Positions 57,606-64,000 of a stretch of DNA of 64,000 nt are shown in pieces. The first letter of the stretch is position 1. Every line of letters starts with the position of its first letter. Position numbers and translations under genes: made by a program. The stretch is from Paucilactobacillus vaccinostercus DSM 20634 (GTDB taxonomy: Bacteria; Bacillota; Bacilli; Lactobacillales; Lactobacillaceae). The DNA lies in the NCBI RefSeq assembly GCF_001436295.1, contig NZ_AYYY01000006.1, positions 55,652 to 119,651 on the forward strand, in the 5' to 3' direction. The notes under the pieces are model-generated. The model had not been told where the DNA came from. It saw only the letters and a list, made by a program, of their open reading frames with translations, and ran no database searches.

Positions 57606-57926
57606 GTGAGTAATAGTAAGATTATTAAGGCATTATCATATCTGTCAATTACGTTTGCACCATTACTGGTACCGTTGATTATCTGGATTTTGAGCCAATC
57701 AGCATCGTCAGTCCAATATCATGCACGGCGAGCATTTTTTCTGCATTTATGGCCGGTAATACTAACGGTTGGAGCGTTAATTGTAATTGGTGTAACGGGA
57801 GTTACAACGAATGATGTGTTTAGCACGAGTGCAGTATCGTTGTTATTGCTAGGAGTGATTGCAGTAATTGATGTTGTGCTATACATTTATAACTTAGTAT
57901 ACGGAATTAGGGTCTTGTTTGAGTAA
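57606..57926 (+). CDS. Small three-helix membrane protein (DUF4870-like)
   Basis: A 106-residue protein with three membrane segments (about 8-29, 48-66, 76-100) and the loop SASSVQYHARRAFFLH between the first two, which fits DUF4870/Tic20-like proteins. The function is unknown. The start is GTG with GGAG six bases upstream at the end of the phosphatase gene. A perfect hairpin follows. Confidence 0.72.
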   Translation: MSNSKIIKALSYLSITFAPLLVPLIIWILSQSASSVQYHARRAFFLHLWPVILTVGALIVIGVTGVTTNDVFSTSAVSLLLLGVIAVIDVVLYIYNLVYGIRVLFE

Positions 57927-57962
57927 AAAAACGCCTGTGCAAATTGCACAGGCGTTTAATTT
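57927..57962. terminator. Bidirectional terminator between DUF4870-like and MFS genes
   Basis: AAACGCCTGTGCAA / TTGCACAGGCGTTT, a perfect 14-bp stem with a tiny loop, between convergent genes. Confidence 0.93.
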
Positions 57963-59186
57963 TCACTTGGCCCTTGTTAGTTTAATGCCATCCTTACGAT
58001 AGGCCCACAGAACGACAAGCAGGTTGATGATAACAAGGAGGGTCGTCATCAAGAATACATAACGATAATCTAAAATTCCGGCAACTCCTGAGGCCAGCAT
58101 GGGACCAATAACAGAGCCAATAGCTTGGAATGACTGATTGTAACTAAAAATACGACTGATTGCACTGGTGGGCGTATCGAGTGTCATAACGGTTTGCGTA
58201 ACGGGCAACAATGCGGCATCGGCGATACCAACGAAAAAGCGAAGGATCCCGAGCATCAGGACAGTAGTCGTAAAGAACATGGGTGTAAAGGCTAAACCTG
58301 AAAGTAATAATCCGCCAATTAGGACCTTTTGCGGGCCAATATGATCTCCTAACGATCCCAAACGTGGTGCTGAGAGTAAAGTTGCGATTCCCGGCATTGC
58401 GGCCACCACGCCGCTGGCAAAGGCAATGTTACCTTGATTGTGCATCAGCTCTTTAACAAATAAACTGATGATGGGATTGATAGAGTTGGTAGCCGCTTGG
58501 ATTAGCATCGATGAAATAATCATGGCCCATACGACATGAATCTGCTTAATTCCGGCAAAGGCACTTTCTGTCTGATGATGGTCATCTTTAGGTAGTGGCA
58601 CAAAATTTTCCTTAACGCCGAATAATGTAATTAAGGTCGCGAGTAACATAAATGCGCCAAACAGGAAAAAAGGAATTCGATAACCAAAGATACCGGCAAT
58701 GGCGCCGCCAATGATGGGACCGATGAGTTGCCCACCGACGTTGCCTGTTGTCAGGGTTCCCATGACGCGACCACTTTGTTCCTGAGGTACTTCGCTTGCA
58801 ACCAATGCGTATGCGTTGTTAATATATCCGGAGAACGCTCCTTGAATTAAGCGTAGCAAAATTAGAACCCAGACATTAGGAGATAGGCCGGTTAGTGTAG
58901 CGGTGATGGTCATGGCCGCCGCCGCACGTAAGAGCATCGGCTTTCTACCAGTTCGATCCGCCAGCTTTCCCCAGAGTGGAGATACAATTGCCTGGCTCAG
59001 AAATGTAACTGAAAATGCGATGCCGGCGTACAATGTGAGCTCCCACTTTGGAAAATTGTCCATTGTACTGATAAACAGAGGTAAAAAGGGAAGGCTCATG
59101 CTTGCTCCGGCGCCGGTTGCAAAGTTTCCGAACCAGAGTGCATACATATTCTTCTTCCATTGTGGTGCGTTTGATAATTGAGACAT
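57963..59186 (-). CDS. MFS multidrug efflux transporter
   Basis: A 407-residue major facilitator with 12 helices. Motif A appears as GKLADRTGRKPML in loop 2-3; motif C-like glycine-rich residues follow in helix 5 (GGQLIGPIIGGAIAG), typical of proton drug antiporters of the DHA1/TetA-like group. The substrate cannot be inferred. CGGAGTGA precedes ATG on the minus strand. It is transcribed divergently from the AraC-type gene, each with its own promoter. Confidence 0.9.
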   Translation of the reverse strand: MSQLSNAPQWKKNMYALWFGNFATGAGASMSLPFLPLFISTMDNFPKWELTLYAGIAFSVTFLSQAIVSPLWGKLADRTGRKPMLLRAAAAMTITATLTGLSPNVWVLILLRLIQGAFSGYINNAYALVASEVPQEQSGRVMGTLTTGNVGGQLIGPIIGGAIAGIFGYRIPFFLFGAFMLLATLITLFGVKENFVPLPKDDHHQTESAFAGIKQIHVVWAMIISSMLIQAATNSINPIISLFVKELMHNQGNIAFASGVVAAMPGIATLLSAPRLGSLGDHIGPQKVLIGGLLLSGLAFTPMFFTTTVLMLGILRFFVGIADAALLPVTQTVMTLDTPTSAISRIFSYNQSFQAIGSVIGPMLASGVAGILDYRYVFLMTTLLVIINLLVVLWAYRKDGIKLTRAK

Positions 59187-59223
59187 GTTAATTCACTCCG
59201 AACTTTTATTAAAAACACTAGTT

Positions 59224-59251
59224 ATTATACGCTGAGCAGATCATAAGTAAA
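59224..59251 (-). promoter_or_regulatory. Promoter of the MFS gene
   Basis: On the minus strand, TTTACT (59246-59251), 16 bp, TATAAT (59224-59229). Confidence 0.72.
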
Positions 59252-59294
59252 CCAGGTGTGAGAGTTCGATCATCGTTGCGAAAAATCAAAAGAA

Positions 59295-59359
59295 GTTCAT
59301 GATTTGACAAATTCCAGATACAATAACTGCTAGACTGATGAGTTGAAAACGAATACAAT
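59295..59359 (+). promoter_or_regulatory. Promoter and upstream box of the AraC-type regulator gene
   Basis: GTTCA at 59295, TTTGACAAA at 59303-59311, TAGACT -35 at 59331-59336, TACAAT -10 at 59354-59359 (17-bp spacer). The same four elements with identical spacing stand before xynP. Confidence 0.75.
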
Positions 59360-59402
59360 TTAGGTAGTGTGGAAGTTTTCGCAAAGTTTGGGGGATGCAG
59401 GT

Positions 59403-60308
59403 ATGGCTAAATTTACACCGTTTCCGGTAATTGAATCTAGTTTGCATATGTTTGGTGGTCACCTGCGAACGGTGGCCGGCGGATGGACTTTCTTTGAGCA
59501 AAAACATCAAGCATTTGAATTGATGTGCGTGATCGACGGTCATCAAACGACACAGATTAAGAATCAAACACCGGTTACGTATGGGCCAGGGGATATCATT
59601 ATTATTTCTCCTGGAACTTTACACGTTAATTTTAATGCTAGTAAGCGAGAGAGCATGACCTATTGCTGCATTCATTTCAATATCGAAAGTTTGAAATTAA
59701 GAGCTGAAATTATTCGTGACATTGCGAATATTGCGATTCATGCGGATAATGAGTTAGCAAAAGTAGCTGTGACGACGATGCAGGAAATGCTCACATACAC
59801 GAATAAGAGCGACTTAAGCCGGGAAGAACGGGATTTAAAAATTGAAATTACATTCTATAATTTTTTAATTCAGATCATTCACAGTCTCCCCGAATTTAGT
59901 AGCAAGAGTACGTCAAAGTACACTGAAAGGGAGGCACAGGTCGCACGCTCAATGGCTGCAATGATTGAAAACGGGATTGAAAATGAAGAGCCCGAATCAT
60001 TAAACGTGGGGACAATTTGTCAGTCTTTAAACATCAGTACAGGGTATGGACACCGCGTTTTTCGGAAGGTATATGGGAGTACGCCGCTACACTTCATTGA
60101 GGAACAAAAGTATAGTAAGGCCAAAATGCTGCTTGGAATTCCGGATTATTCGATTGAGGAAGTTGCCTACATGACGGGTTTTAACAGCCTGTCTAATTTC
60201 AGTAAGCAATTTAAAAAATGGTCGAATTTAACACCTAGTAAGTATCAACAACAGGTCCTTCATAAACGGGAGGTTCGTGCAATTAAGGACAGCGGATTTT
60301 TTGAATAG
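59403..60308 (+). CDS. AraC-family transcriptional regulator of the xylan module
   Basis: A 301-residue regulator. An N-terminal cupin-type sensor domain (about 15-110; GPGDIIIISPGTLHVNF is a typical strand-turn) precedes two helix-turn-helix motifs: ICQSLNISTGYGHRVFRKVYG (shortened region about 208-228) and YSIEEVAYMTGFNSLSNFSKQFKKW. The ATG at 59403 has GGGGGA eight bases upstream; a GTG at 59367 would be almost at the transcription start. It lies directly before xynP-xynB and shares their promoter pattern, so it likely senses a xylo-oligosaccharide; that is inference. Confidence 0.9.
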   Translation: MAKFTPFPVIESSLHMFGGHLRTVAGGWTFFEQKHQAFELMCVIDGHQTTQIKNQTPVTYGPGDIIIISPGTLHVNFNASKRESMTYCCIHFNIESLKLRAEIIRDIANIAIHADNELAKVAVTTMQEMLTYTNKSDLSREERDLKIEITFYNFLIQIIHSLPEFSSKSTSKYTEREAQVARSMAAMIENGIENEEPESLNVGTICQSLNISTGYGHRVFRKVYGSTPLHFIEEQKYSKAKMLLGIPDYSIEEVAYMTGFNSLSNFSKQFKKWSNLTPSKYQQQVLHKREVRAIKDSGFFE

Positions 60309-60315
60309 ACATCTC

Positions 60316-60343
60316 AGGATTCAGCAAAGGCTGAATCCTTTTT
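60316..60343 (+). terminator. Terminator after the araC-type gene
   Basis: AGGATTCAGC aaag GCTGAATCCT, a perfect 10-bp stem with a T tail. Confidence 0.95.
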
Positions 60344-60356
60344 AATTAGAGATAAA

Positions 60357-60432
60357 GTTCACATGCAGTTCACAATTTGACAAAATGTCGTTAGGAATAG
60401 CTCTAGACCGAATCGCTGTAAGCGAATACAAT
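60357..60432 (+). promoter_or_regulatory. Promoter and upstream boxes of xynP
   Basis: GTTCAC at 60357 and again at 60368 (11 bp apart), TTTGACAAA at 60376-60384, TAGACC -35 at 60404-60409, TACAAT -10 at 60427-60432 (17-bp spacer). The leader to the xynP ATG is about 160 bases. Confidence 0.75.
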
Positions 60433-60487
60433 TAAGTCATCAACACGAGTTAGGCGAAAAGTAAATCCTGCAGAGTACTTTTTGCTC

Positions 60488-60519
60488 GTTAGTTGGTTTT
60501 AAAAACTAACAAAACTAAC
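60488..60519 (+). promoter_or_regulatory. XylR-operator-like repeat in the xynP leader
   Basis: GTTAGTT (60488-60494) and AACTAAC (60504-60510) form a perfect inverted repeat around a T/A-rich centre; a third half site AACTAAC is at 60513-60519. It resembles the XylR (ROK family) operator of bacilli and lactobacilli, which has TTAGTTTGTTT / AAACAAACTAA arms. No xylR gene is in the window. Confidence 0.6.
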
Positions 60520-60527
60520 AACTGTTT

Positions 60528-60541
60528 TGATAGCGCTGTCA
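60528..60541 (+). promoter_or_regulatory. cre site (CcpA operator) in the xynP leader
   Basis: TGATAGCGCTGTCA matches the cre consensus TGWAANCGNTNWCA except for one base (T at the fourth position). It lies about 95 bp after the expected start point, suited to roadblock catabolite repression. Confidence 0.75.
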
Positions 60542-60598
60542 GGATTTATTACTTTTATCAGCATCACTTTGTTGACATTGAAAGGAAGGTTTGTAATT

Positions 60599-62062
60599 AT
60601 GGCGTCAAATCCAAAAACCGAAGCAAATGATGAATTTGCGAAATTATCTTGGCGTGAACGAATTAGTTACGGTGCCGGGGATTTAGCCCAAAACTTAATT
60701 TTTGGTACGATTGGTTCAATGCTCTTATTTTATTTAACTACTGTGTACGGAATTTCAGCCGCTGCTGGGGCAACAATTTTCTTAGTTGTTCGGTGGGTTA
60801 ATGTTTTCTGGGATCCTTGGGTAGGAGCGTTTGTTGATAAACGTAATCCTAAACTAGGTAAATATCGTCCTTACTTAATGTACTTTGGGATTCCATTAAC
60901 GTTCTTCTGTGCAATGCTATTTTTCCCAATCGCATCTGTTCGTGGAAGTATTCCCTATGCTTTTGTAGCATACCTGTTAACAGCTATGATTTATTCATTC
61001 GTTAATATCCCATATGGTGCGTTGAACGCGTCATTAACCCGTGATAACAACGAAGTTTCCACATTGACAACTGTTCGGATGACTGAAGCCAACATTGGTA
61101 ACCTGTTAGTTTACACTTTCTTACCATTATTTGTTCAGTTAGCTTCTCCAGACAAGGTTTCTAAGGATATTGGATTCTTTGGAATTCACATGAACCTTGG
61201 GAACTATGCTTCACCGCATGCTGGGGGCGCATATTTCTTAGTTATGTCAATTTACATGATCATCGGATTTATTCTCTTGATGGTAACCTTCTTTGGTATT
61301 AAGGAACGTGTTTTACCTACTAAGGAAGAAACCAGTAAAGTTAAATACAGTGATTTGTTTGGTGAAATTAAGAGAAACAAACCACTTCAAGTTTTGGGAA
61401 TGTTCTTCTTAATTGGTTTCACATTTATGTTCTTTGGTAATACTGTATGGCCATTTTACATGCAATACAACGTTGGTCACCCAGAATGGATGGCATCAAT
61501 TGGTTTGATTGGTTCGATTCCAGGGATCTTCTTAGTATTCCTCTGGCCAATCGTTCGTAAACGGATTGGTAAGAAACAATTCTTCTATAGTTTCCTCGTG
61601 TTGTTTATTGTTGGATCACTGATTTTGTGGGTATGGTCATTCTCATCATTCAAAAACAGTCCGGTTCTTGGTTATGTTGGCCGTTTCCTACAACAATGGG
61701 GCATTACCGCCGCTACTGGTTACATGTGGGCATTGGTTCCAGAAGTTGTTTCTTATGGTGAATGGAAGTCTAAGAAGCGGGTTGCCGCACTTATCAACGC
61801 CATCATGGGACTATTCTTCAAGATTGGTTTAGCTTTAGGTGGGATTATTCCCGGCTATATTAACGCCTTCTTCAAGTTTGATGGTACTAAAGCAACCCAA
61901 AGTGCTAGTGCACTTCAAGGGATTACTTGGTCAATGATCTGGTTACCAATTATCTTAGCCGTTGTTGCTATTTGGATTATGAGTCGTTACCCATTGAGTG
62001 ATAAAGACGTTGATAAGATTAACCTTGAAATTAAAGATCGTAAGGCTGAAGGAGAATTATAA
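60599..62062 (+). CDS. xynP: GPH-family xyloside/xylo-oligosaccharide:cation symporter
   Basis: Importer of the glycoside-pentoside-hexuronide family, 487 residues, about 12 helices. The N-terminal LSWRERISYGAGDLAQNL and the helix 2-3 loop FVDKRNPKLGKYRPY are hallmarks, as is NIPYGALNASLTRDNNE. There is no C-terminal EIIA domain. Its neighbour is a cytoplasmic beta-xylosidase, so short beta-xylosides are the expected cargo. The ATG at 60599 has AAAGGAAGG nine bases upstream; the frame is open back to 60527, but that part covers the cre site. Confidence 0.92.
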   Translation: MASNPKTEANDEFAKLSWRERISYGAGDLAQNLIFGTIGSMLLFYLTTVYGISAAAGATIFLVVRWVNVFWDPWVGAFVDKRNPKLGKYRPYLMYFGIPLTFFCAMLFFPIASVRGSIPYAFVAYLLTAMIYSFVNIPYGALNASLTRDNNEVSTLTTVRMTEANIGNLLVYTFLPLFVQLASPDKVSKDIGFFGIHMNLGNYASPHAGGAYFLVMSIYMIIGFILLMVTFFGIKERVLPTKEETSKVKYSDLFGEIKRNKPLQVLGMFFLIGFTFMFFGNTVWPFYMQYNVGHPEWMASIGLIGSIPGIFLVFLWPIVRKRIGKKQFFYSFLVLFIVGSLILWVWSFSSFKNSPVLGYVGRFLQQWGITAATGYMWALVPEVVSYGEWKSKKRVAALINAIMGLFFKIGLALGGIIPGYINAFFKFDGTKATQSASALQGITWSMIWLPIILAVVAIWIMSRYPLSDKDVDKINLEIKDRKAEGEL

Positions 62063-62124
62063 AATTAATCGTGTGTAAGAGGAGCAAAGCTTAAAGAACC
62101 TAAGTGGGCAAAGTTTGGTTCCTA

Positions 62125-62166
62125 TGTAACACGGTTTGTAACACTTATTTGGAAATGATGTGACAC
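62125..62166 (+). repeat. TGTAACAC direct repeats between xynP and xynB
   Basis: TGTAACAC at 62125-62132 and 62137-62144 (12 bp apart) and a variant TGTGACAC at 62159-62166. A GAACC / GGTTC dyad with a 16-base loop lies just before (about 62095-62120). Confidence 0.5.
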
Positions 62167-62213
62167 ATGATTTCCATTATCAAAATTATTTCAAGAAAGA
62201 AAGGACATGCACA

Positions 62214-63839
62214 ATGAAGATTACTAATCCCGTTTTACCAGGCTTTAATGCTGATCCAAGTTTCATTCGGGTTGGCGATACCTACTATATTGCTAATTCG
62301 ACGTTCGAATGGTTCCCAGGAGTTCGTTTACATGAATCAAAAGACTTAGTCCATTGGAACTTGTTGCCATCACCACTATCAACCACGACACTGCTTGATA
62401 TGAAGGGTAATCCTTCATCTGGTGGGATCTGGGCACCAGATCTATCGTACGCCGATGGTAAATTCTGGTTGATTTACACCGATGTTAAGATTACTGAAGG
62501 TGCCTTCAAAGATATGACCAATTATCTGACCACGGCAACTGACATTCGCGGGCCTTGGAGTGATCCGATTAAAGTTAACGGTGTTGGCTTCGATGCATCA
62601 TTATTCCACGATGATGACGGACGCAAGTACCTTGTCCAACAAACTTGGGATCACCGTGAGTATCACCACCCATTTGATGGAATTACACTAACTGAATTTG
62701 ATACCAGCACAATGAAGCTGAAGCCTGAAACGGCTCGGACAATTTATGATGGCACTGAGGTTAAGTTGGTTGAAGGACCACATCTGTATAAGATTAATGG
62801 TAGTTACTACCTCTTTGCAGCTCAAGGTGGGACTGTTTGGACCCACGAAGAAGTCGTATCCCGTTCTAAGACGTTGGATGCTCATTCATTTGAGACTGAA
62901 CCAGATGGACCGTTTATCACTAACTTTGATACACCTGATTCATACATTCAAAAACAGGGGCATGGTGCATTAGCAAGTACGCCAGGTGGTGAATGGTACT
63001 ATGCTTCATTGATGGGGCGGCCATTAAACCACAAAAACGAATCATCTCATGATCCTCTTGGCTGGTGTACCCTTGGTCGTGAAACATCAATCCAAAAGGT
63101 TGAGTGGGATGACGAAGGTTGGCCACGAGTAGTTGGCGGTCATGGTGGTCAAGTTGAGGTCGATGCTCCTAAGGATGCTATTGAAACTGATGCTCCATTG
63201 GATCATTCGCGTCATGATGAATTTGATCAAGAAAAGCTTGACTACGATTGGAATACTTTACGAGTACCATTCACAAGTGAAACGGGATCGTATGGGGATG
63301 GCCAGTTGAAGCTGGTTGGTCGCAATTCATTGGCAAGTACTTTCGATGTTTCATTCTTAGCTCAAAGATGGCAAGCGTTTAACTTTGACGCAACAACTAA
63401 AGTTAAGTTTGATCCATTTACCTATCAACAAATGGCCGGCCTAGCTAACTTCTATAATGATAAACACTGGTCATGGATCTTTATTACCTGGGATGAAAAG
63501 AAGGGTCACGTAATTGAAGTTGCTCAAAATGACAACAATAATTACACTTCATTCTTGAAGGATGACGCAATTCAAATTCCAGATGGTACTGAATATGTTT
63601 GGTTCCGAACTAAGGTACGGAAACTAGATTATACGTATGAATATTCGTTTGATGGTGAGACATGGCATGCAGTACCGGTAACGTTAGATGCCGCAATCTT
63701 GTCAGATGATTACGTATTACAGAATTACGGGGGCTTCTTTACCGGAGCATTCGTTGGTTTAGCCGCTGTCGATTATGCTGGATACGAACAACCAGCTACG
63801 TTTGATTTCTTTGATTACAAGGAGCTCGGCGATAAATAG
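62214..63839 (+). CDS. xynB: Beta-xylosidase, glycoside hydrolase family 43
   Basis: Releases xylose from the non-reducing end of xylo-oligosaccharides; 541 residues, no signal peptide, so cytoplasmic. The five-bladed propeller domain has Asp14 (base, in GFNADPSF), Asp127 (GFDASLF) and Glu187 (acid, in LVEGPHLY), the positions known for GH43 xylosidases; GGIWAPDLSY is another marker. A C-terminal beta-sandwich follows from about residue 330. The ATG at 62214 has AAAGGA nine bases upstream; the longer frame to 62160 lacks a site. It is the second gene after xynP and no terminator separates them. Confidence 0.95.
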   Translation: MKITNPVLPGFNADPSFIRVGDTYYIANSTFEWFPGVRLHESKDLVHWNLLPSPLSTTTLLDMKGNPSSGGIWAPDLSYADGKFWLIYTDVKITEGAFKDMTNYLTTATDIRGPWSDPIKVNGVGFDASLFHDDDGRKYLVQQTWDHREYHHPFDGITLTEFDTSTMKLKPETARTIYDGTEVKLVEGPHLYKINGSYYLFAAQGGTVWTHEEVVSRSKTLDAHSFETEPDGPFITNFDTPDSYIQKQGHGALASTPGGEWYYASLMGRPLNHKNESSHDPLGWCTLGRETSIQKVEWDDEGWPRVVGGHGGQVEVDAPKDAIETDAPLDHSRHDEFDQEKLDYDWNTLRVPFTSETGSYGDGQLKLVGRNSLASTFDVSFLAQRWQAFNFDATTKVKFDPFTYQQMAGLANFYNDKHWSWIFITWDEKKGHVIEVAQNDNNNYTSFLKDDAIQIPDGTEYVWFRTKVRKLDYTYEYSFDGETWHAVPVTLDAAILSDDYVLQNYGGFFTGAFVGLAAVDYAGYEQPATFDFFDYKELGDK

Positions 63840-63850
63840 AGGTTGAATTG

Positions 63851-63888
63851 AAAATGGCTTTCTCCCTAACTGGGGGAAGCCATTTTTT
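63851..63888 (+). terminator. Terminator after xynB
   Basis: AAATGGCTT(t)CTCCC / GGGGGAAGCCATTT with one bulge and a T tail. Confidence 0.9.
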
Positions 63889-63950
63889 TGTCCGCGAAAA
63901 TTGTTTGGCGTGTTAAGATAAGGAGAGTAAGCACCCAATAACAAACCGGC

Positions 63951-63972
63951 TATAATTACGCACTTCAGTGCG
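63951..63972 (+). promoter_or_regulatory. Possible promoter and operator of the next gene
   Basis: A consensus TATAAT (63951-63956) is followed three bases later by the palindrome CGCACT tc AGTGCG (63959-63972), which would cover the start point. No good -35 is seen and no gene begins before the window ends. Confidence 0.45.
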
Positions 63973-64000
63973 ATAGAATCACTTTATCAAATATGATGAG

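Noticed and set aside
59304..59325. TTGACA in the upstream boxes as a -35 element
   Set aside because: No -10 lies at 16-18 bp from TTGACA in either the araC-type or the xynP promoter; the TACAAT box 9 bp away at 59319 is too close, and the matched TAGAC/TACAAT pair fits better.
60527..60598. N-terminal extension of XynP
   Set aside because: It has no ribosome site and spans the cre; the family start is at 60599.
1..64000. CRISPR arrays, insertion sequences, prophage, tRNA or rRNA genes
   Set aside because: No regularly spaced repeats, transposase-like proteins, integrases, attachment repeats, or rRNA/tRNA sequence were seen on reading both strands.

Overview
The window is ordinary chromosome of a low-to-mid GC Gram-positive bacterium of the family Lactobacillaceae. 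The evidence is gene content and order: PDH E2-lpd, ftsW-pyc-ylbG-rsmD-coaD, comEA-comEB-comEC-holA, rpsT/rpsO-rnj-tuf-tig-clpX-engB, and uvrC-obgE-rnz-recJ-apt. The order resembles the Lactiplantibacillus-type backbone, but the species cannot be named from sequence alone. I see no rRNA, tRNA, CRISPR array, insertion sequence, phage gene or toxin-antitoxin pair. Strong Shine-Dalgarno sites, frequent TTG/GTG starts and many clean stem-loop terminators make gene and transcript borders easy to read.

Layout. 1-4.1 kb: end of the pyruvate dehydrogenase operon (E2 with tandem lipoyl domains, then E3), a UPF0223 protein and an inositol-monophosphatase-like enzyme. 4.2-11.7 kb: typA, a glycerol facilitator, ftsW and pyruvate carboxylase. 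11.8-18.7 kb: ylbG-rsmD-coaD-PDZ protease, then comEA-comEB-comEC-holA. 18.7-28.7 kb: rpsT, rpsO, dapA, an RNase J2-like protein, a TPR protein, tuf, tig, clpX, engB and a MazG-like protein. 28.7-38.7 kb: a 50-residue small protein, a lone amino-acid ABC ATPase, uvrC, obgE, an unknown small protein, rnz, an SDR, recJ, apt and a deoxyribosyltransferase. 38.7-46.1 kb: a membrane-anchored unknown, a CytX-like permease, an NA37 nucleoid protein, the fumC-frdA pair (malate to fumarate to succinate) and a water-forming NADH oxidase under a perfect cre site. 46.2-59.2 kb: a degenerate EAL protein, an unknown, PerR, YfhO, an AbrB-DUF998 fusion, a PerM-like protein, MntH behind a structured leader, ketopantoate reductase, an Fe-S biosynthesis-like protein, a histidine phosphatase, a DUF4870-like protein and an MFS exporter. 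59.2-64 kb: a xylo-oligosaccharide module of AraC-type regulator, GPH transporter XynP and GH43 beta-xylosidase XynB.

How the genes work together. The metabolic genes concern pyruvate and redox: PDH, pyruvate carboxylase, fumarase, fumarate reductase and NADH oxidase all supply, drain or reoxidise around pyruvate and NADH. PerR and MntH fit a manganese- and peroxide-based oxygen defence, though no link between them is shown. The xylan module imports short xylosides and cleaves them in the cytoplasm.

Most genes are well-known families. The most interesting signals are regulatory: (i) matched upstream boxes with identical spacing in front of both the araC-type gene and xynP, with a XylR-operator-like repeat and a cre inside the xynP leader; (ii) a long mntH leader with a 10-bp-arm hairpin and a Shine-Dalgarno site in a hairpin loop; (iii) a palindrome lying on the clpX -10 element. 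Among proteins, the AbrB-membrane fusion, the degenerate EAL protein and the MazG-like protein with a substituted ligand deserve a second look.
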